Position numbers and translations under genes: made by a program
Assembly (NCBI GenBank): GCA_052035735.1
Contig: JBPOHI010000007.1
Location: 1 to 64,000, forward strand
DNA: 64,000 nt
Source: JAGPDF01 sp052035735
GTDB lineage: Bacteria > Acidobacteriota > Thermoanaerobaculia > Multivoradales > JAGPDF01
Direction of reading: 5' to 3'
Shown here: piece after piece, positions 8,175-16,758 of the stretch
Numbering within the stretch: the stretch's first letter is position 1
How the letters are laid out: the number at the start of each line of letters is the position of its first letter
Notes under the pieces: generated by a model
What the model saw: only the letters and a program-made list of their open reading frames with translations
Databases searched by the model: none
Told to the model about the DNA's origin: nothing

Positions 8175-9275
8175 TCAGTCCGCTGCGACCAGCCGTGCCA
8201 GCCGGCCGGAGGCGCCGGTGAGGACGACCAGGCTGCCGCGCTTGGCGGCCCGCACGGCGTGGAATCCCTCGACCGAGAGCGGGCGAAAGCCGCCCGCGCT
8301 CGTCGCCGCAAGGTCGGTGCCGGCGCTCCCGGTGGCGATCCAGCCGCCGCCCAGCGCCGCCGGCAGCGCCTCGACGGCGGAGCGGAAACCGGCCGGAGGC
8401 GGCACGATCGCGCTCCACGAACGGCCGCGATCGCGGGTCACGAAGGCGACCTCGCGGCGCTCCTGCTCGGCGCGGTAGTCGCCGCCGACGGCGAGCCACT
8501 CTTCAGGCTCACCGGCTCCGCTGCCGGCGAGCGAGAACACCCCCGCCGACTCGACCCCCTGGCGGAGCGGCGCCGGGCGCGACTGCCAGTGTTCGCCGTA
8601 GTCCTCCGAGATCCACAGCCGCGCGCGCGTGCCGCCGGTGCCGAACGCCACCCGGCCGCCGGGGAAAACGCGGATCGACGTGCCACTGGCGGCGAAGGCG
8701 GCTTCGCCCGGAAAGGCGAGGGGTCGTTCCGCGACCGGCAGCTCGCTCCACGTCGCGCCGCCATCGCTCGTCGTGAGCACGAGGAAGCGGCCGTCGAGCG
8801 GATCGCCGAAGGCGATGCCGCGGCGGTCGTCCCAGAAGTCGAAGCCGTCGAGAAAGCTCTCCGGCCGCTCGTTGCGGTAGACCGGACGCCAGCTCGTGCC
8901 GCCGTCGGTCGTCGCGAGGATGCGCGCCGGTGCGCCGACCGCGAGCGCCAGGGCGCGGCGCTCGTCGAAGCCCTCGATGTCGCGGAAGTCGCGCCCGGCG
9001 AATTCGGGCGGGGTGCGCAGCTCGAAACTGCGCGCGCCGTCGGTCGAGAGTGCGATCGTGCCCTTCTCGCCGCTCACCCAGACAACGCGATCGTCGACCA
9101 CCGAGAGGCCGCGCAGGGAGACGTCCTGACCGAGCCGCGAGACGACCAACCTCTGCACCGCTGCGGTTGGCACAGCGTTCTTTTCTGTTTCTCCGGGCGC
9201 TGGCGCGCCCGTGGCGGCGATGGCGGTCAACGTGACGAAAAGACCAGTAAGGGGAGTGAGCGTTCTCGGCATCAT
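8175..9275 (-). CDS. Secreted Ycf48/BNR-type beta-propeller protein
   Basis: A 366-residue protein that starts with Met-Met-Pro-Arg and a signal peptide (about 1-25). The body holds repeated Ycf48/sialidase-like blades: Ser-x-Asp-Gly-Ala-x-Ser-Phe, Thr-Thr-Asp-Gly-Gly-Thr-Ser-Trp, Thr-Ser-Asp-Gly-Gly-Ala-Thr-Trp, Ser-Glu-Asp-Tyr-Gly-Glu-His-Trp and Thr-Arg-Asp-Arg-Gly-Arg-Ser-Trp. Such propellers bind proteins or glycans; I see no catalytic sialidase set. The longer open frame would add an Arg-rich head that does not look secreted. The start at 9275 overlaps the previous stop as ATGA, so translation is probably coupled. Last gene of the minus-strand run that begins at 17564. Confidence 0.8.
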   Translation of the reverse strand: MMPRTLTPLTGLFVTLTAIAATGAPAPGETEKNAVPTAAVQRLVVSRLGQDVSLRGLSVVDDRVVWVSGEKGTIALSTDGARSFELRTPPEFAGRDFRDIEGFDERRALALAVGAPARILATTDGGTSWRPVYRNERPESFLDGFDFWDDRRGIAFGDPLDGRFLVLTTSDGGATWSELPVAERPLAFPGEAAFAASGTSIRVFPGGRVAFGTGGTRARLWISEDYGEHWQSRPAPLRQGVESAGVFSLAGSGAGEPEEWLAVGGDYRAEQERREVAFVTRDRGRSWSAIVPPPAGFRSAVEALPAALGGGWIATGSAGTDLAATSAGGFRPLSVEGFHAVRAAKRGSLVVLTGASGRLARLVAAD

Positions 9276-10270
9276 CGCGAAATCCTCGTCATCCGGGTTT
9301 CGGAGGCTTCTGCATCGAGCGCGAACAGCGTCGACTCGGCTTGCATGCCTTCCGCAACGGTGGCGCCAGGCCCGACGAGGCAACGGTTCAGCAATACCCC
9401 TTTACCGATCTTTGCGCCGGGCATCACAAGGCAGCTCCGCAGATCGGCCTCCGCATCGACCTGCGCTCCGGCCTCCACGAGCGTGCGGCGCAGCCTGGCG
9501 CTCGTATCGATCTCAGCGCCTTTGACTGCCCTTGCCGCTTGGCGGGAGCCGCGAAAAGTCCAGTCGAGGACACCGTCGAGGTAGCGCTGCGGCGTCCCGA
9601 GGTCGTGCCAGAGGCGCTCGGTGACCACCGCGGCGAGCGGCGCGCCCGCGGCGAGGAGCGGTTCGTAGAGCACGGTGACGAGGTCTCCCGGTCCTTCGGG
9701 GATACGCGCCAGGAGCTCCGGCTCGAGAACCTGCGCGCCGGCGAAGACGAGGTGTCTTCGTGCCGAGGCGTCGGCCAGGCTGCCGCGCCGAAAGGCGACA
9801 ATGCGGTCGTCCTCGAGGGCGACGCCGCCGCCGAAGGCGCGCGGGTCGGCTTTGCGGTGGACGAGAAGGGTCGCCGCCGGCTTTCTCTTGCTGTGCGCGG
9901 CGAGCAAGGTCTCGATCGGCCAACGGCAGAGACTGTCGCCGTTGACGACGATCACCCGGTCGGCCGCTTCGAAGAAGCCGCGGAGCGGCGGCAGCGCTCC
10001 CGCGGTGCCGAGCAGCTCGGACTCCTCCGAGTAGGTGAGCGGCATGCCGCGAAAGCTCTCGCCGAAGCGCTGGCGGATCTGACTGCCGAGATGGTGCAGG
10101 TTGATCGCCACCGCTTCGCAGCCGGCGGCGCGCAGGCGCTCGAGGGTCCAGGCGAGCAGCGGCCGGCCGGCGACCGGCAGGAGCGGCTTGGGTAACGTCG
10201 CCGTCAGCGGGCGCAGCCGCTCGCCGCGACCGGCGGCGAGGACGAGCGCACGCAGACGGGGAGGCGGCAC
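9272..10270 (-). CDS. NDP-sugar nucleotidyltransferase (MurU/GlmU-N-like)
   Basis: A 332-residue sugar-1-phosphate nucleotidyltransferase. The pyrophosphorylase signature Leu-Ala-Ala-Gly-x-Gly-x-Arg-Leu-x-Pro-Leu-Thr...Pro-Lys-Pro-Leu-Leu-Pro is at residues 11-33, and Val-Asn-Gly-Asp near 110 gives the metal-binding Asp. The last 80 residues look like a left-handed beta-helix with hexapeptide-like repeats. Relatives transfer UMP or GMP to sugar phosphates such as MurNAc-1-P or mannose-1-P in cell-wall recycling or polysaccharide synthesis; the kinase partner AmgK that often sits beside MurU is not here, so the sugar is open. It follows the CYTH gene by 60 bp and overlaps the next start by 4 nt. 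Confidence 0.85.
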   Translation of the reverse strand: MPPPRLRALVLAAGRGERLRPLTATLPKPLLPVAGRPLLAWTLERLRAAGCEAVAINLHHLGSQIRQRFGESFRGMPLTYSEESELLGTAGALPPLRGFFEAADRVIVVNGDSLCRWPIETLLAAHSKRKPAATLLVHRKADPRAFGGGVALEDDRIVAFRRGSLADASARRHLVFAGAQVLEPELLARIPEGPGDLVTVLYEPLLAAGAPLAAVVTERLWHDLGTPQRYLDGVLDWTFRGSRQAARAVKGAEIDTSARLRRTLVEAGAQVDAEADLRSCLVMPGAKIGKGVLLNRCLVGPGATVAEGMQAESTLFALDAEASETRMTRISR

Positions 10271-10330
10271 GATGGCAGGGAAGCGGGCTCGGGCGGCTTC
10301 GACCTCGAGCGGTCGCGCCGGCCCGGGCGC

Positions 10331-10900
10331 TCAGGGGTTATCGCGGAAAATCATGTCGCGCGGCGCGTCCGGGTGCTCGGCCATGTAGTCCTCGTAGAGC
10401 ATCAGGTAGCTCTTGTTCAGCGACGTCGCGAGGTCGAAGCCGCAGCGCTTGGCGACCGCCTCGGCCTTGGCGCCCTCGAACTCGACGAAGTCGCCGATCG
10501 GCGTGTGGTCGAGACAGATCGTCTCTGAGCCCAGCCGCCACTCTTCGCGGATCTTCTGGTACCGCCGCACGACCTCGTAGCCGAGCGCGGTGAACAGCGC
10601 CAGCGCACTGTCGGAATCCTGCACTTCGATCTCGAGCTCGCGGCGGAGCTTCGCCGGCCCCTCGAAAGAAGCCGGTCCCTTGAAGGTGATGAGCGCGCCG
10701 CGACCGTCCTGGCGAACGCGCAGCACGCCGCCAGCAGAGTGAAGCTCGCCCTTCCGGTCGAGCAGCCAGTTGTCCTCGTTCGACGGCGGGCCGAGGCGCT
10801 CGCATTCGAGCTCGAGCAGGCGCGAGCGCAGCTGGTCGAGATCGACGCCGGCGAACTTCAACTCGCGCTCGATCGGCGGCTTCTTGTGCGTGGCGGTCAT
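10331..10900 (-). CDS. CYTH-domain protein, class IV adenylate cyclase (CyaB-like)
   Basis: A 189-residue single-domain CYTH protein. The N-terminal Glu-Arg-Glu-Leu-Lys (ExExK) triphosphate/metal motif is at about residues 11-15, followed by alternating charged strands (Leu-Arg-Val-Arg-Gln, Ile-Thr-Phe-Lys-Gly, Arg-Arg-Glu-Leu-Glu-Ile-Glu, Ile-Cys-Leu-Asp) and Phe-Val-Glu-Phe-Glu-Gly, which build the tunnel fold. The length and motifs match class IV adenylate cyclases such as Yersinia and Aeromonas CyaB. CYTH proteins can also be tripolyphosphatases or thiamine-triphosphatases, so cyclase activity is not certain. The start overlaps the M20 peptidase stop as ATGA. Confidence 0.8.
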   Translation of the reverse strand: MTATHKKPPIERELKFAGVDLDQLRSRLLELECERLGPPSNEDNWLLDRKGELHSAGGVLRVRQDGRGALITFKGPASFEGPAKLRRELEIEVQDSDSALALFTALGYEVVRRYQKIREEWRLGSETICLDHTPIGDFVEFEGAKAEAVAKRCGFDLATSLNKSYLMLYEDYMAEHPDAPRDMIFRDNP

Positions 10901-12318
10901 GCGCCGGTACCTGCTGCTGTCGAAGGGGTCGCCGGCATGGCGGCCAGGCGGTCGAGGAAGCGCGTCACGGCGCGGATGCCCAGGTAGAAGTGGCTGATGT
11001 TGAACTTCTCGTTCGGCGAATGCAGGCGATCGTCTTCGAGACCGAAGCCCATGAGCAGCACCGGCACTCCGAGGACGCCCGAGAAGGTGCCGACGATCGG
11101 AATCGAGCCGCCGCTCCGGGTGCGAAGGGCGCGGTTGCCCCAGACCTCTTCGAGCGCCGCGAGCGCCTCCTGGGCGATCGCGCCGGTGGCGTCAACGGCT
11201 ACCGGGTCGGCACCGTGGAGATACTCGACCTCGACTGTGACGCCAGGGGGCGTGACCTTGGCGACGTGCGCCCGGACCAGCTCGGCGATCTTCGCCGGCT
11301 TCTGGTCGGCGACCAGGCGGAACGAGACCTTGCAGCCCGCCTTGGCCGGCAGCACCGTCTTCGCCCCCTTGCCCTGGTAACCGCTCCACAGGCCGTTCAC
11401 GTCGCAGGTCGGCCGCGCCCAGGTGCGCTCGACGTAGCTGTAGGCCGGTTCGCCGGAGAGCGCGTCGACCGCGAGATCGGTCTTCACCTCCTGCTCGTCG
11501 AAGCCCAGCGCCGCGAACTCCTGGCGCTCCCAGTCGGCGAGCGGCCGGACATCGTCGAAGAAGCCGTCGACCTGGATCTCGCCGGTGCGGCAGTCGCGGA
11601 GACTGGCGACGATCTCGGCCAGGGCGTTCGCCGGGTTGGTCACCCCGCCGCCGTACACCCCGGAGTGCAGGTCGCGGTTGGGACCCTGGACGCGGATCTC
11701 GAAGTAGGCGAGGCCCTTCAGGCCGTAGGTGAGTGCCGGAATACCGGGAGCCCAGAGCGAGGTATCGGAGATGACCACCGCGTCGCAGGCGAGCCGCTTG
11801 CCGGCGTCGGCGCGGACGTACTTCTCGATCGCCTCGCCGCCCGCCTCCTCTTCCCCCTCGACCAGAAACTTCACGTTCACCGGGAGCTTGCCGCGAACGG
11901 CGAGCACCGCCTCGATCGCCTTGACGTGGGCGTACGACTGCCCCTTGTCGTCGGTCGTGCCGCGTCCGACCAGGCAGTCGCCCTCCTCGGTCGGCTCGAA
12001 CGGCGGGTTGCGCCATTCGTCGAGCGGGTCCGGGGGCTGGACATCGTAGTGGCCGTAGAACAGCACGGTCGGCTTGTCCGCTCCGGCACCCAGCCACTCG
12101 GCGTAGACCAGCGGATGCCCGTCGGTGGCGATCTTCTCGGTGGTGAGCCCGGCCGCCTGGAGCTTGCCGACCAGCCAGTCGGCGCAGCGCCCGACGTCGC
12201 CCTTGAAGTCGGGGTCGGTCGAGATCGAGGGGATCCGCAGATACTCCTTGAGCTCAGCGAGATAGCGGCCCTTCTCGCGGTCGATCAGGGCGAAAACGTC
12301 GTTCGAGTTGGCGGTCAT
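10897..12318 (-). CDS. M20-family dipeptidase/deacylase (ArgE/DapE/carnosinase type)
   Basis: A 473-residue cytosolic metallopeptidase. Metal ligands are visible: His in Gly-His-Tyr-Asp-Val-Gln-Pro-Pro, the bridging Asp in Gly-Arg-Gly-Thr-Thr-Asp-Asp-Lys-Gly-Gln, the Glu pair in Glu-Gly-Glu-Glu-Glu-Ala-Gly, and the last His in Asp-Arg-Leu-His-Ser-Pro-Asn-Glu. The dimerisation domain starts at Gly-Leu-Lys-Gly-Leu-Ala-Tyr-Phe-Glu-Ile. This set and the length fit the carnosinase-like M20 dipeptidases rather than DapE. I placed the start at ATG 12318 instead of the longer frame, because homology begins with Asn-Asp-Val-Phe-Ala-Leu-Ile. A TACTCT hexamer sits 10 nt upstream and there is no Shine-Dalgarno. 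Confidence 0.87.
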   Translation of the reverse strand: MTANSNDVFALIDREKGRYLAELKEYLRIPSISTDPDFKGDVGRCADWLVGKLQAAGLTTEKIATDGHPLVYAEWLGAGADKPTVLFYGHYDVQPPDPLDEWRNPPFEPTEEGDCLVGRGTTDDKGQSYAHVKAIEAVLAVRGKLPVNVKFLVEGEEEAGGEAIEKYVRADAGKRLACDAVVISDTSLWAPGIPALTYGLKGLAYFEIRVQGPNRDLHSGVYGGGVTNPANALAEIVASLRDCRTGEIQVDGFFDDVRPLADWERQEFAALGFDEQEVKTDLAVDALSGEPAYSYVERTWARPTCDVNGLWSGYQGKGAKTVLPAKAGCKVSFRLVADQKPAKIAELVRAHVAKVTPPGVTVEVEYLHGADPVAVDATGAIAQEALAALEEVWGNRALRTRSGGSIPIVGTFSGVLGVPVLLMGFGLEDDRLHSPNEKFNISHFYLGIRAVTRFLDRLAAMPATPSTAAGTGA

Positions 12319-12406
12319 GACTCTCTCTAGAGTAGCCCCGTCGGATGCTGCCCGGCGGGTCAACGAGCTTAGCAGAGGGCGCCCGGTCCGGGCGGACCGG
12401 CCGCCG

Positions 12407-13039
12407 CTAGGGGCGCCGGACGCCGCGCAACAGGGCGAAGAAGGCCTCGCGCTCGGCGGCGAGCGTGGTTTCCGGCCCGGTCACCTTGAAGAACCAGGGC
12501 CCCCCTTGGCCCTCGACGACCGCGCCCAGCAGGCGGAAACCCGGCTGGGGTGTCGCCGGCCCGCTCCCCATGGCCGAGGGTAGCAACGTCCCGTGGGCGT
12601 CGATCCAGGAGATCCGGAACTCGCCGGCGGTGAGCTCGCCGCGCTCGGGTGGGCGGTCCGCCGGCACCTCGACCTGCCCCAGCCAGCGCTCGAAGTTGGC
12701 GTCGACGCCGCCCCCCTGGCCGGCCCCGAAGTGAAAGACGGCGAGCTCGCCCGGTCCGGCCGAGCCCGGGACCACCGCCTGCGCCAGGCGCATTCCCGAG
12801 GACGGCTGCTCGCGCCGCCAGTTGGCGGGCAGCTCGAAGCGGAAGCTCGGCGTGGCGACGGTCGAGCCCTCGGCCGACAGGGCCTTCTCGCCCGCGCCGC
12901 CGCCGTGCGGAGGCGCCGGCGAGCTCGTCGCCGCGGCAGCGGAGGCCGGCTGCGCCGCCGGAGCGGTCGACGGCCGCTCGCAGCCCGGCGCGCTCGCCAA
13001 GAGGACGGAGACGAAAGCGAAGCCGAGAGCTTTCTTCAT
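12407..13039 (-). CDS. Putative lipoprotein of unknown function
   Basis: A 210-residue exported protein. The N-terminus is Lys-Lys, a hydrophobic core, then Leu-Ala-Ser-Ala-Pro-Gly-Cys, a slightly atypical lipobox with Cys near residue 20. A low-complexity Ala/Pro/Ser linker (about 22-50) leads to one globular domain with several Trp (Pro-Ala-Asn-Trp-Arg, Phe-Glu-Arg-Trp-Leu, Gly-Pro-Trp-Phe-Phe-Lys-Val-Thr-Gly-Pro), reminiscent of the PsbP/DUF1795 fold, but I cannot name a family. A GGAG lies upstream of ATG 13039. It sits 43 bp after the Ser/Thr kinase gene in the same direction, so it may be a membrane-linked partner of that kinase. Confidence 0.75.
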   Translation of the reverse strand: MKKALGFAFVSVLLASAPGCERPSTAPAAQPASAAAATSSPAPPHGGGAGEKALSAEGSTVATPSFRFELPANWRREQPSSGMRLAQAVVPGSAGPGELAVFHFGAGQGGGVDANFERWLGQVEVPADRPPERGELTAGEFRISWIDAHGTLLPSAMGSGPATPQPGFRLLGAVVEGQGGPWFFKVTGPETTLAAEREAFFALLRGVRRP

Positions 13040-13082
13040 CGGAGATTCTCCTTGCCGGCGATCTTGGCACGCCCGGCGAGGC

Positions 13083-16000
13083 TCAACCAGCCGGCGGTGC
13101 GTGCAGGGCGGGCCGATCGAGGCGCTCGAGCAGGGCGCGGGCCCGCGCCGTCCGCGGATCGCTGGCGCCGGCCCGGCGAAAGAGCAGCTCGAATGCCGCC
13201 TGCAGGTGCTCGCGCGCGGCGGCGATCTCGCCGAGGCCGGCCAGCGCTTCGCCCAGGAGCAGGCGGCCTTCGCCGGCCGCGGCGCTGGTTTCGCGGCCGG
13301 TGCGTTTCCAGGTCGCGAGCGCCTCCTCCGCCCGGCGCCGGGCGTCGGCGAGCCGGCCCTCCGCGAAATCGACCCGGGCCAGCACGAAGACGGGCAGGAC
13401 ATCGTGCCTGCCGCGACCCGCGCCTCCGGCGACCGCCTCTTCGCCGGTGAGCTCGGCCTGGCGCCGCGCCTCTGCGAGGCTCGGCGGATCGCCGACCTCG
13501 ATCAGGGCCTGGGCGAGCTGCAGACGGGTCAGAGCGACCTCGTAAGCCGCGGCAGCCGGACCGCGCGCCAGCATCCGCTGCAGGCGCAGCTCGAGAATCG
13601 CCACCGCCTCGGCGGCGCGGCCGGTCCTCGTGAGCAGTGTCGCCAGATCGAGCATCGCGGCGCTCACCGCATGCTCGCCGGCGACCTCATCCGAGCTCTG
13701 CTCCAGGCGGATCGCCGCGCGCAGCTCGATCTCGGCCTCGGGGAAGCGTTCGGCGACGCGCAGCACCGAACCGAGGAACGCACGCTGGTTGCGCACCTCG
13801 GCGCTGTCGGCGCCGAAACGCCGCAGCGAGGCCGCGAGCACCTGGCGGCGCAGAGCGATGCCGTCGTCGATGCGTCCGCGATGCTCGAACACCAGCGCGA
13901 GGTCGATGAGCACGCTCGCGAGCCGGGGGTGCTCGGGATCGATGGCGCGCAACACTTCCGCGGCGGCGTCGAGATCGGCGCGCGCGCCGTCGAAATCGCC
14001 CGCCTGCATGCGGGCGAGTGCCCGGGCCTGCAGCGCATCGGAGCGCGCCGCGCTCGCTGGTCCCAGGGTCGCACCGAGGCTTTCGAGCGCGGTCTCGGCG
14101 GCGGCGAGTGCCGCGGCTGGATGGCGGAGATGGATCTCTACCTGAGCGCTTTCGACTTCGAGCAGGGCGCGGGTGACCGGGTTGACGTGCGGCGTCGCGG
14201 CGAGCGCCGCGCGCGCCGAGGCGAGGCGCCGCCCCGCCTCCGCCGCGCGGTCGCTGAAGCGCAGCGCCTGGCATTCAGCGAGCAGGGCGCGCACCGCTTC
14301 GCGGTCGCCGGGCCCGAGGCGCCCGGAGAGGGCGGCATAGGCGCGCTCGGAGAGCGCCAGCGCCTCGGTGTGGCGCTCCTGCGCGTTGAGGTTGCGGCCC
14401 AGCGCCGCGGCAGCGCGCGCCGCCTCGAGGCTCGCGGCGCGGCCGGCACGGTCGAAAGCGGCGAGGGCGACGCGCAGCTCGCGCTCGCCAGCCAGAAGCT
14501 CGCCGCGCGCGGTGGCGATCTCGCCGGTGAGCGCCCCGCTCGAGGCCGCGGCGAGCGAGCCGGTGCCGGTACTCGCCTTCGCGAGCTCGAGGCTGGCGCG
14601 CGCCAGACGCTCGGCCTCGTCGTAGCGATCGAGCGCCAACCAGGCGCGGCCGAGGGCGGTGTAGAGCTCGGCGGCGATCTGCGGTTCGTCGCCCAACTCG
14701 GCCTCGACCCGCGCGGCGCCATCGGCGAGCAGCGTCGCCGCCGAGGCTTCGCGGCCGGGGCCGAGGTCGGGATCGAGACTGCCGAAGATCGACGCCAGAA
14801 AGTCGCGTACCCGCGCCGTCCGCGCCGCCTCGAGGCGGGTCGCCTGTGCCTGCCAGAGGACGGCGCCCAAACCGGCAGCGAGCGCCGCCAGCACGAGCCC
14901 CGCAGCCACCACCGCGACGCGGTGCCGGGAGACGAACTTCCGCGCCCGGTAGCCCAGCGTGTCGGGACGCGCGCTCACCGGACGGCCGGCGAGAAAGCGC
15001 TCGAGGTCGGTGGCGAAGGCGGCGGCGGTGGCATAGCGGCGACCGGGCTCGCGCTGCAGCGCGGTGAGGGCGATGGTGTCGAGGTCCCCCTTGAGGCGGT
15101 GCGCCAGGCGGGCGCGCGTCAGGCCGGCCAGCGCTTCGCCGCCGCTCGGCTCGCCGGTCGCGCGGCGCACTCGCGTCGAGGGTCGCTCGACTGTTTCGCG
15201 CGAGACCTCCTCCGCCAGTCCGTCGGAGGTCGCAGCCCGCCGCGCATGCGGCAGCTCGCCGGTCGTCAGTTCGTAGAGCAGCACTCCCAGGGCGTAGACG
15301 TCGGTGGCGACGGTCACCGGTTCGCCGCGGACCTGCTCGGGCGCGGCGTAGGCCGGCGTCAGCGCGCGCATGTCGGTGCGCGTGAGCCGCGGATCGTCGT
15401 CGCGTTCGAGGAGCTTGGCGAGCCCGAAGTCGAGGAGCTTGGGTTCGCCCGCCGCGGTGACCAGGATGTTCGACGGCTTGAGATCGCGATGCACCACGAG
15501 GTTCCGATGCGCCGCGTCGACGGCGCGCGCCACTGCGGCGAGCAGTCGCAGGCGCTCGCCGAGCGGCAGCTCGCGGCGGCGGACGAAGTCGGTGATCGGC
15601 AGGCCGTCGACCCGTTCCATGGCGAACCAGGGGCGGCCGTCGGGCGCCACGCCGCCGTCGAGCAGGCGCGCGATGGCGGGGTGCGAAAGCTGCGCGAGCA
15701 CCTGGCGCTCGCGGCGGAAGCGCGCCAGGATCTCGGCGCTCGCGAGGCCCGAGCGTACGACCTTGACCGCCGCGCGCTGGGCGAAACCGCCGTCGATCCG
15801 TTCGGCGGCCCAGACCTCGCCCATGCCGCCGCGGCCGAGCTGCTCGCCGATCTTCCAGGCGCCGAGGCGTTCGGGTACCGGCAGCCCGCCCTCCGCCGCG
15901 AGCTCGTCGGCAAGCAGCTGGCGCCCGGCTGCCGCCGCCACTTCGCCGCGCAGCTGCTCGATCGGCCCGCTGTCCGCGGCGTCGAGCGCAAGGAGCTTCT

Positions 16001-16133
16001 CGACCTCGGCAGCGAGCGCCGGGTCGGCAGCGGCGAGCGCCGCCAGGCCGGCGGCGCGCCCGGCGGCGTCGAGGTCGCAGAGCGCCGCGAAGTGGCGCGC
16101 CTGCAGCTCTGCCGGCGACTCGCGTTCAGTCAT
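13083..16133 (-). CDS. Transmembrane Ser/Thr protein kinase with long TPR-like C-terminal part
   Basis: A 1016-residue bacterial eukaryote-like kinase. The kinase domain covers about residues 85-350: the Gly loop Leu-Gly-Arg-Gly-Gly-Met-Gly-Glu-Val-Trp, the Lys in Ala-Val-Lys-Val-Val, the catalytic His-Arg-Asp-Leu-Lys-Pro-Ser-Asn, Asp-Phe-Gly and Ala-Ala-Pro-Glu-Gln are all intact. One transmembrane helix follows near 400-422. The remaining 590 residues are Ala/Leu/Arg-rich helical repeats of TPR type, presumably outside the cytoplasm. The N-terminal 80 residues resemble the leader of Acidobacteriota/Planctomycetes kinases of this type. Start ATG 16133 overlaps the CPBP gene by 8 nt. Targets are unknown; the lipoprotein downstream and the two membrane proteins upstream are candidate partners. 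Confidence 0.88.
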   Translation of the reverse strand: MTERESPAELQARHFAALCDLDAAGRAAGLAALAAADPALAAEVEKLLALDAADSGPIEQLRGEVAAAAGRQLLADELAAEGGLPVPERLGAWKIGEQLGRGGMGEVWAAERIDGGFAQRAAVKVVRSGLASAEILARFRRERQVLAQLSHPAIARLLDGGVAPDGRPWFAMERVDGLPITDFVRRRELPLGERLRLLAAVARAVDAAHRNLVVHRDLKPSNILVTAAGEPKLLDFGLAKLLERDDDPRLTRTDMRALTPAYAAPEQVRGEPVTVATDVYALGVLLYELTTGELPHARRAATSDGLAEEVSRETVERPSTRVRRATGEPSGGEALAGLTRARLAHRLKGDLDTIALTALQREPGRRYATAAAFATDLERFLAGRPVSARPDTLGYRARKFVSRHRVAVVAAGLVLAALAAGLGAVLWQAQATRLEAARTARVRDFLASIFGSLDPDLGPGREASAATLLADGAARVEAELGDEPQIAAELYTALGRAWLALDRYDEAERLARASLELAKASTGTGSLAAASSGALTGEIATARGELLAGERELRVALAAFDRAGRAASLEAARAAAALGRNLNAQERHTEALALSERAYAALSGRLGPGDREAVRALLAECQALRFSDRAAEAGRRLASARAALAATPHVNPVTRALLEVESAQVEIHLRHPAAALAAAETALESLGATLGPASAARSDALQARALARMQAGDFDGARADLDAAAEVLRAIDPEHPRLASVLIDLALVFEHRGRIDDGIALRRQVLAASLRRFGADSAEVRNQRAFLGSVLRVAERFPEAEIELRAAIRLEQSSDEVAGEHAVSAAMLDLATLLTRTGRAAEAVAILELRLQRMLARGPAAAAYEVALTRLQLAQALIEVGDPPSLAEARRQAELTGEEAVAGGAGRGRHDVLPVFVLARVDFAEGRLADARRRAEEALATWKRTGRETSAAAGEGRLLLGEALAGLGEIAAAREHLQAAFELLFRRAGASDPRTARARALLERLDRPALHAPPAG

Positions 16134-16758
16134 CGTTCGGCGGCGCCTCCCCGGCGCGCGCGGAGACCGTCTCCGCCGGCGAGCTCCGCAGGAGAGCGCC
16201 GCGGCGCGCAAGGCGGACCAGGTTGACGCCGTTGACCAACAGGTGACCGAGGATCGCCCCGCCGAGCGGTCCGCGCAGGGCGACCAGCGCGCCGAGCGCC
16301 AGGCCGCCGGCGAGCGCAAACAGGGTCCAGACGCGGAAGCCCTTGCCGGGGCCGGCGTGGAGGAGCGCGAACAGCACCGCCGCCGGGAGCAGGCCTACCG
16401 CCCCCTGCACCGCGCCGCGGAAGAAAAGCTCCTCGGCGACCGCGGAGATCACCGCCAGAGCGATCGCCTCGGCGACAGCGAGCGGCGCGAGCAGACGCGC
16501 GAGCTCCTCCTCGAGCTGGCGCGCGGCGGCGACGAAGCGCCCGAGCGCCCACCACAGCGTGAGCAGCGCGCCGCCCACGCCGAGGCCCGCGCCGAGATCG
16601 ATCCACCAGCTTCCCGGATCGACAAAGAGCTCGAGCCCCAGGCGGCCGCGCTGCGCTCCGGTCCACAGGAGCCCGGCGATCGCGAGCGCGAGATAGAAGA
16701 TCCAGGCCAGGCGATAAAACGGCGTTGCCGGGAGGGCCCTCGCCGGGCCGGAGCTCAT
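16126..16758 (-). CDS. CPBP-family intramembrane metalloprotease (Abi/CAAX type)
   Basis: A 210-residue polytopic membrane protein with about six hydrophobic segments. The CPBP motifs are present: Glu-Glu-Leu-Phe-Phe-Arg (the EExxxR motif), a His in Phe-Ala-Leu-Leu-His-Ala, and Gly-His-Leu-Leu-Val-Asn-Gly-Val-Asn. These glutamates and histidines form the active site of Rce1-like intramembrane proteases. Bacterial members act in protein maturation, bacteriocin immunity or signalling; the substrate here is unknown. The start overlaps the upstream stop as ATGA and its own end overlaps the kinase start by 8 nt, so the three genes are probably translated together. Confidence 0.85.
   Translation of the reverse strand: MSSGPARALPATPFYRLAWIFYLALAIAGLLWTGAQRGRLGLELFVDPGSWWIDLGAGLGVGGALLTLWWALGRFVAAARQLEEELARLLAPLAVAEAIALAVISAVAEELFFRGAVQGAVGLLPAAVLFALLHAGPGKGFRVWTLFALAGGLALGALVALRGPLGGAILGHLLVNGVNLVRLARRGALLRSSPAETVSARAGEAPPNDD

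Noticed and set aside
12822..16226. 1134-codon plus-strand frame antisense to the kinase
   Set aside because: Ala/Arg/Gly-biased shadow; the minus-strand frame carries complete kinase motifs.
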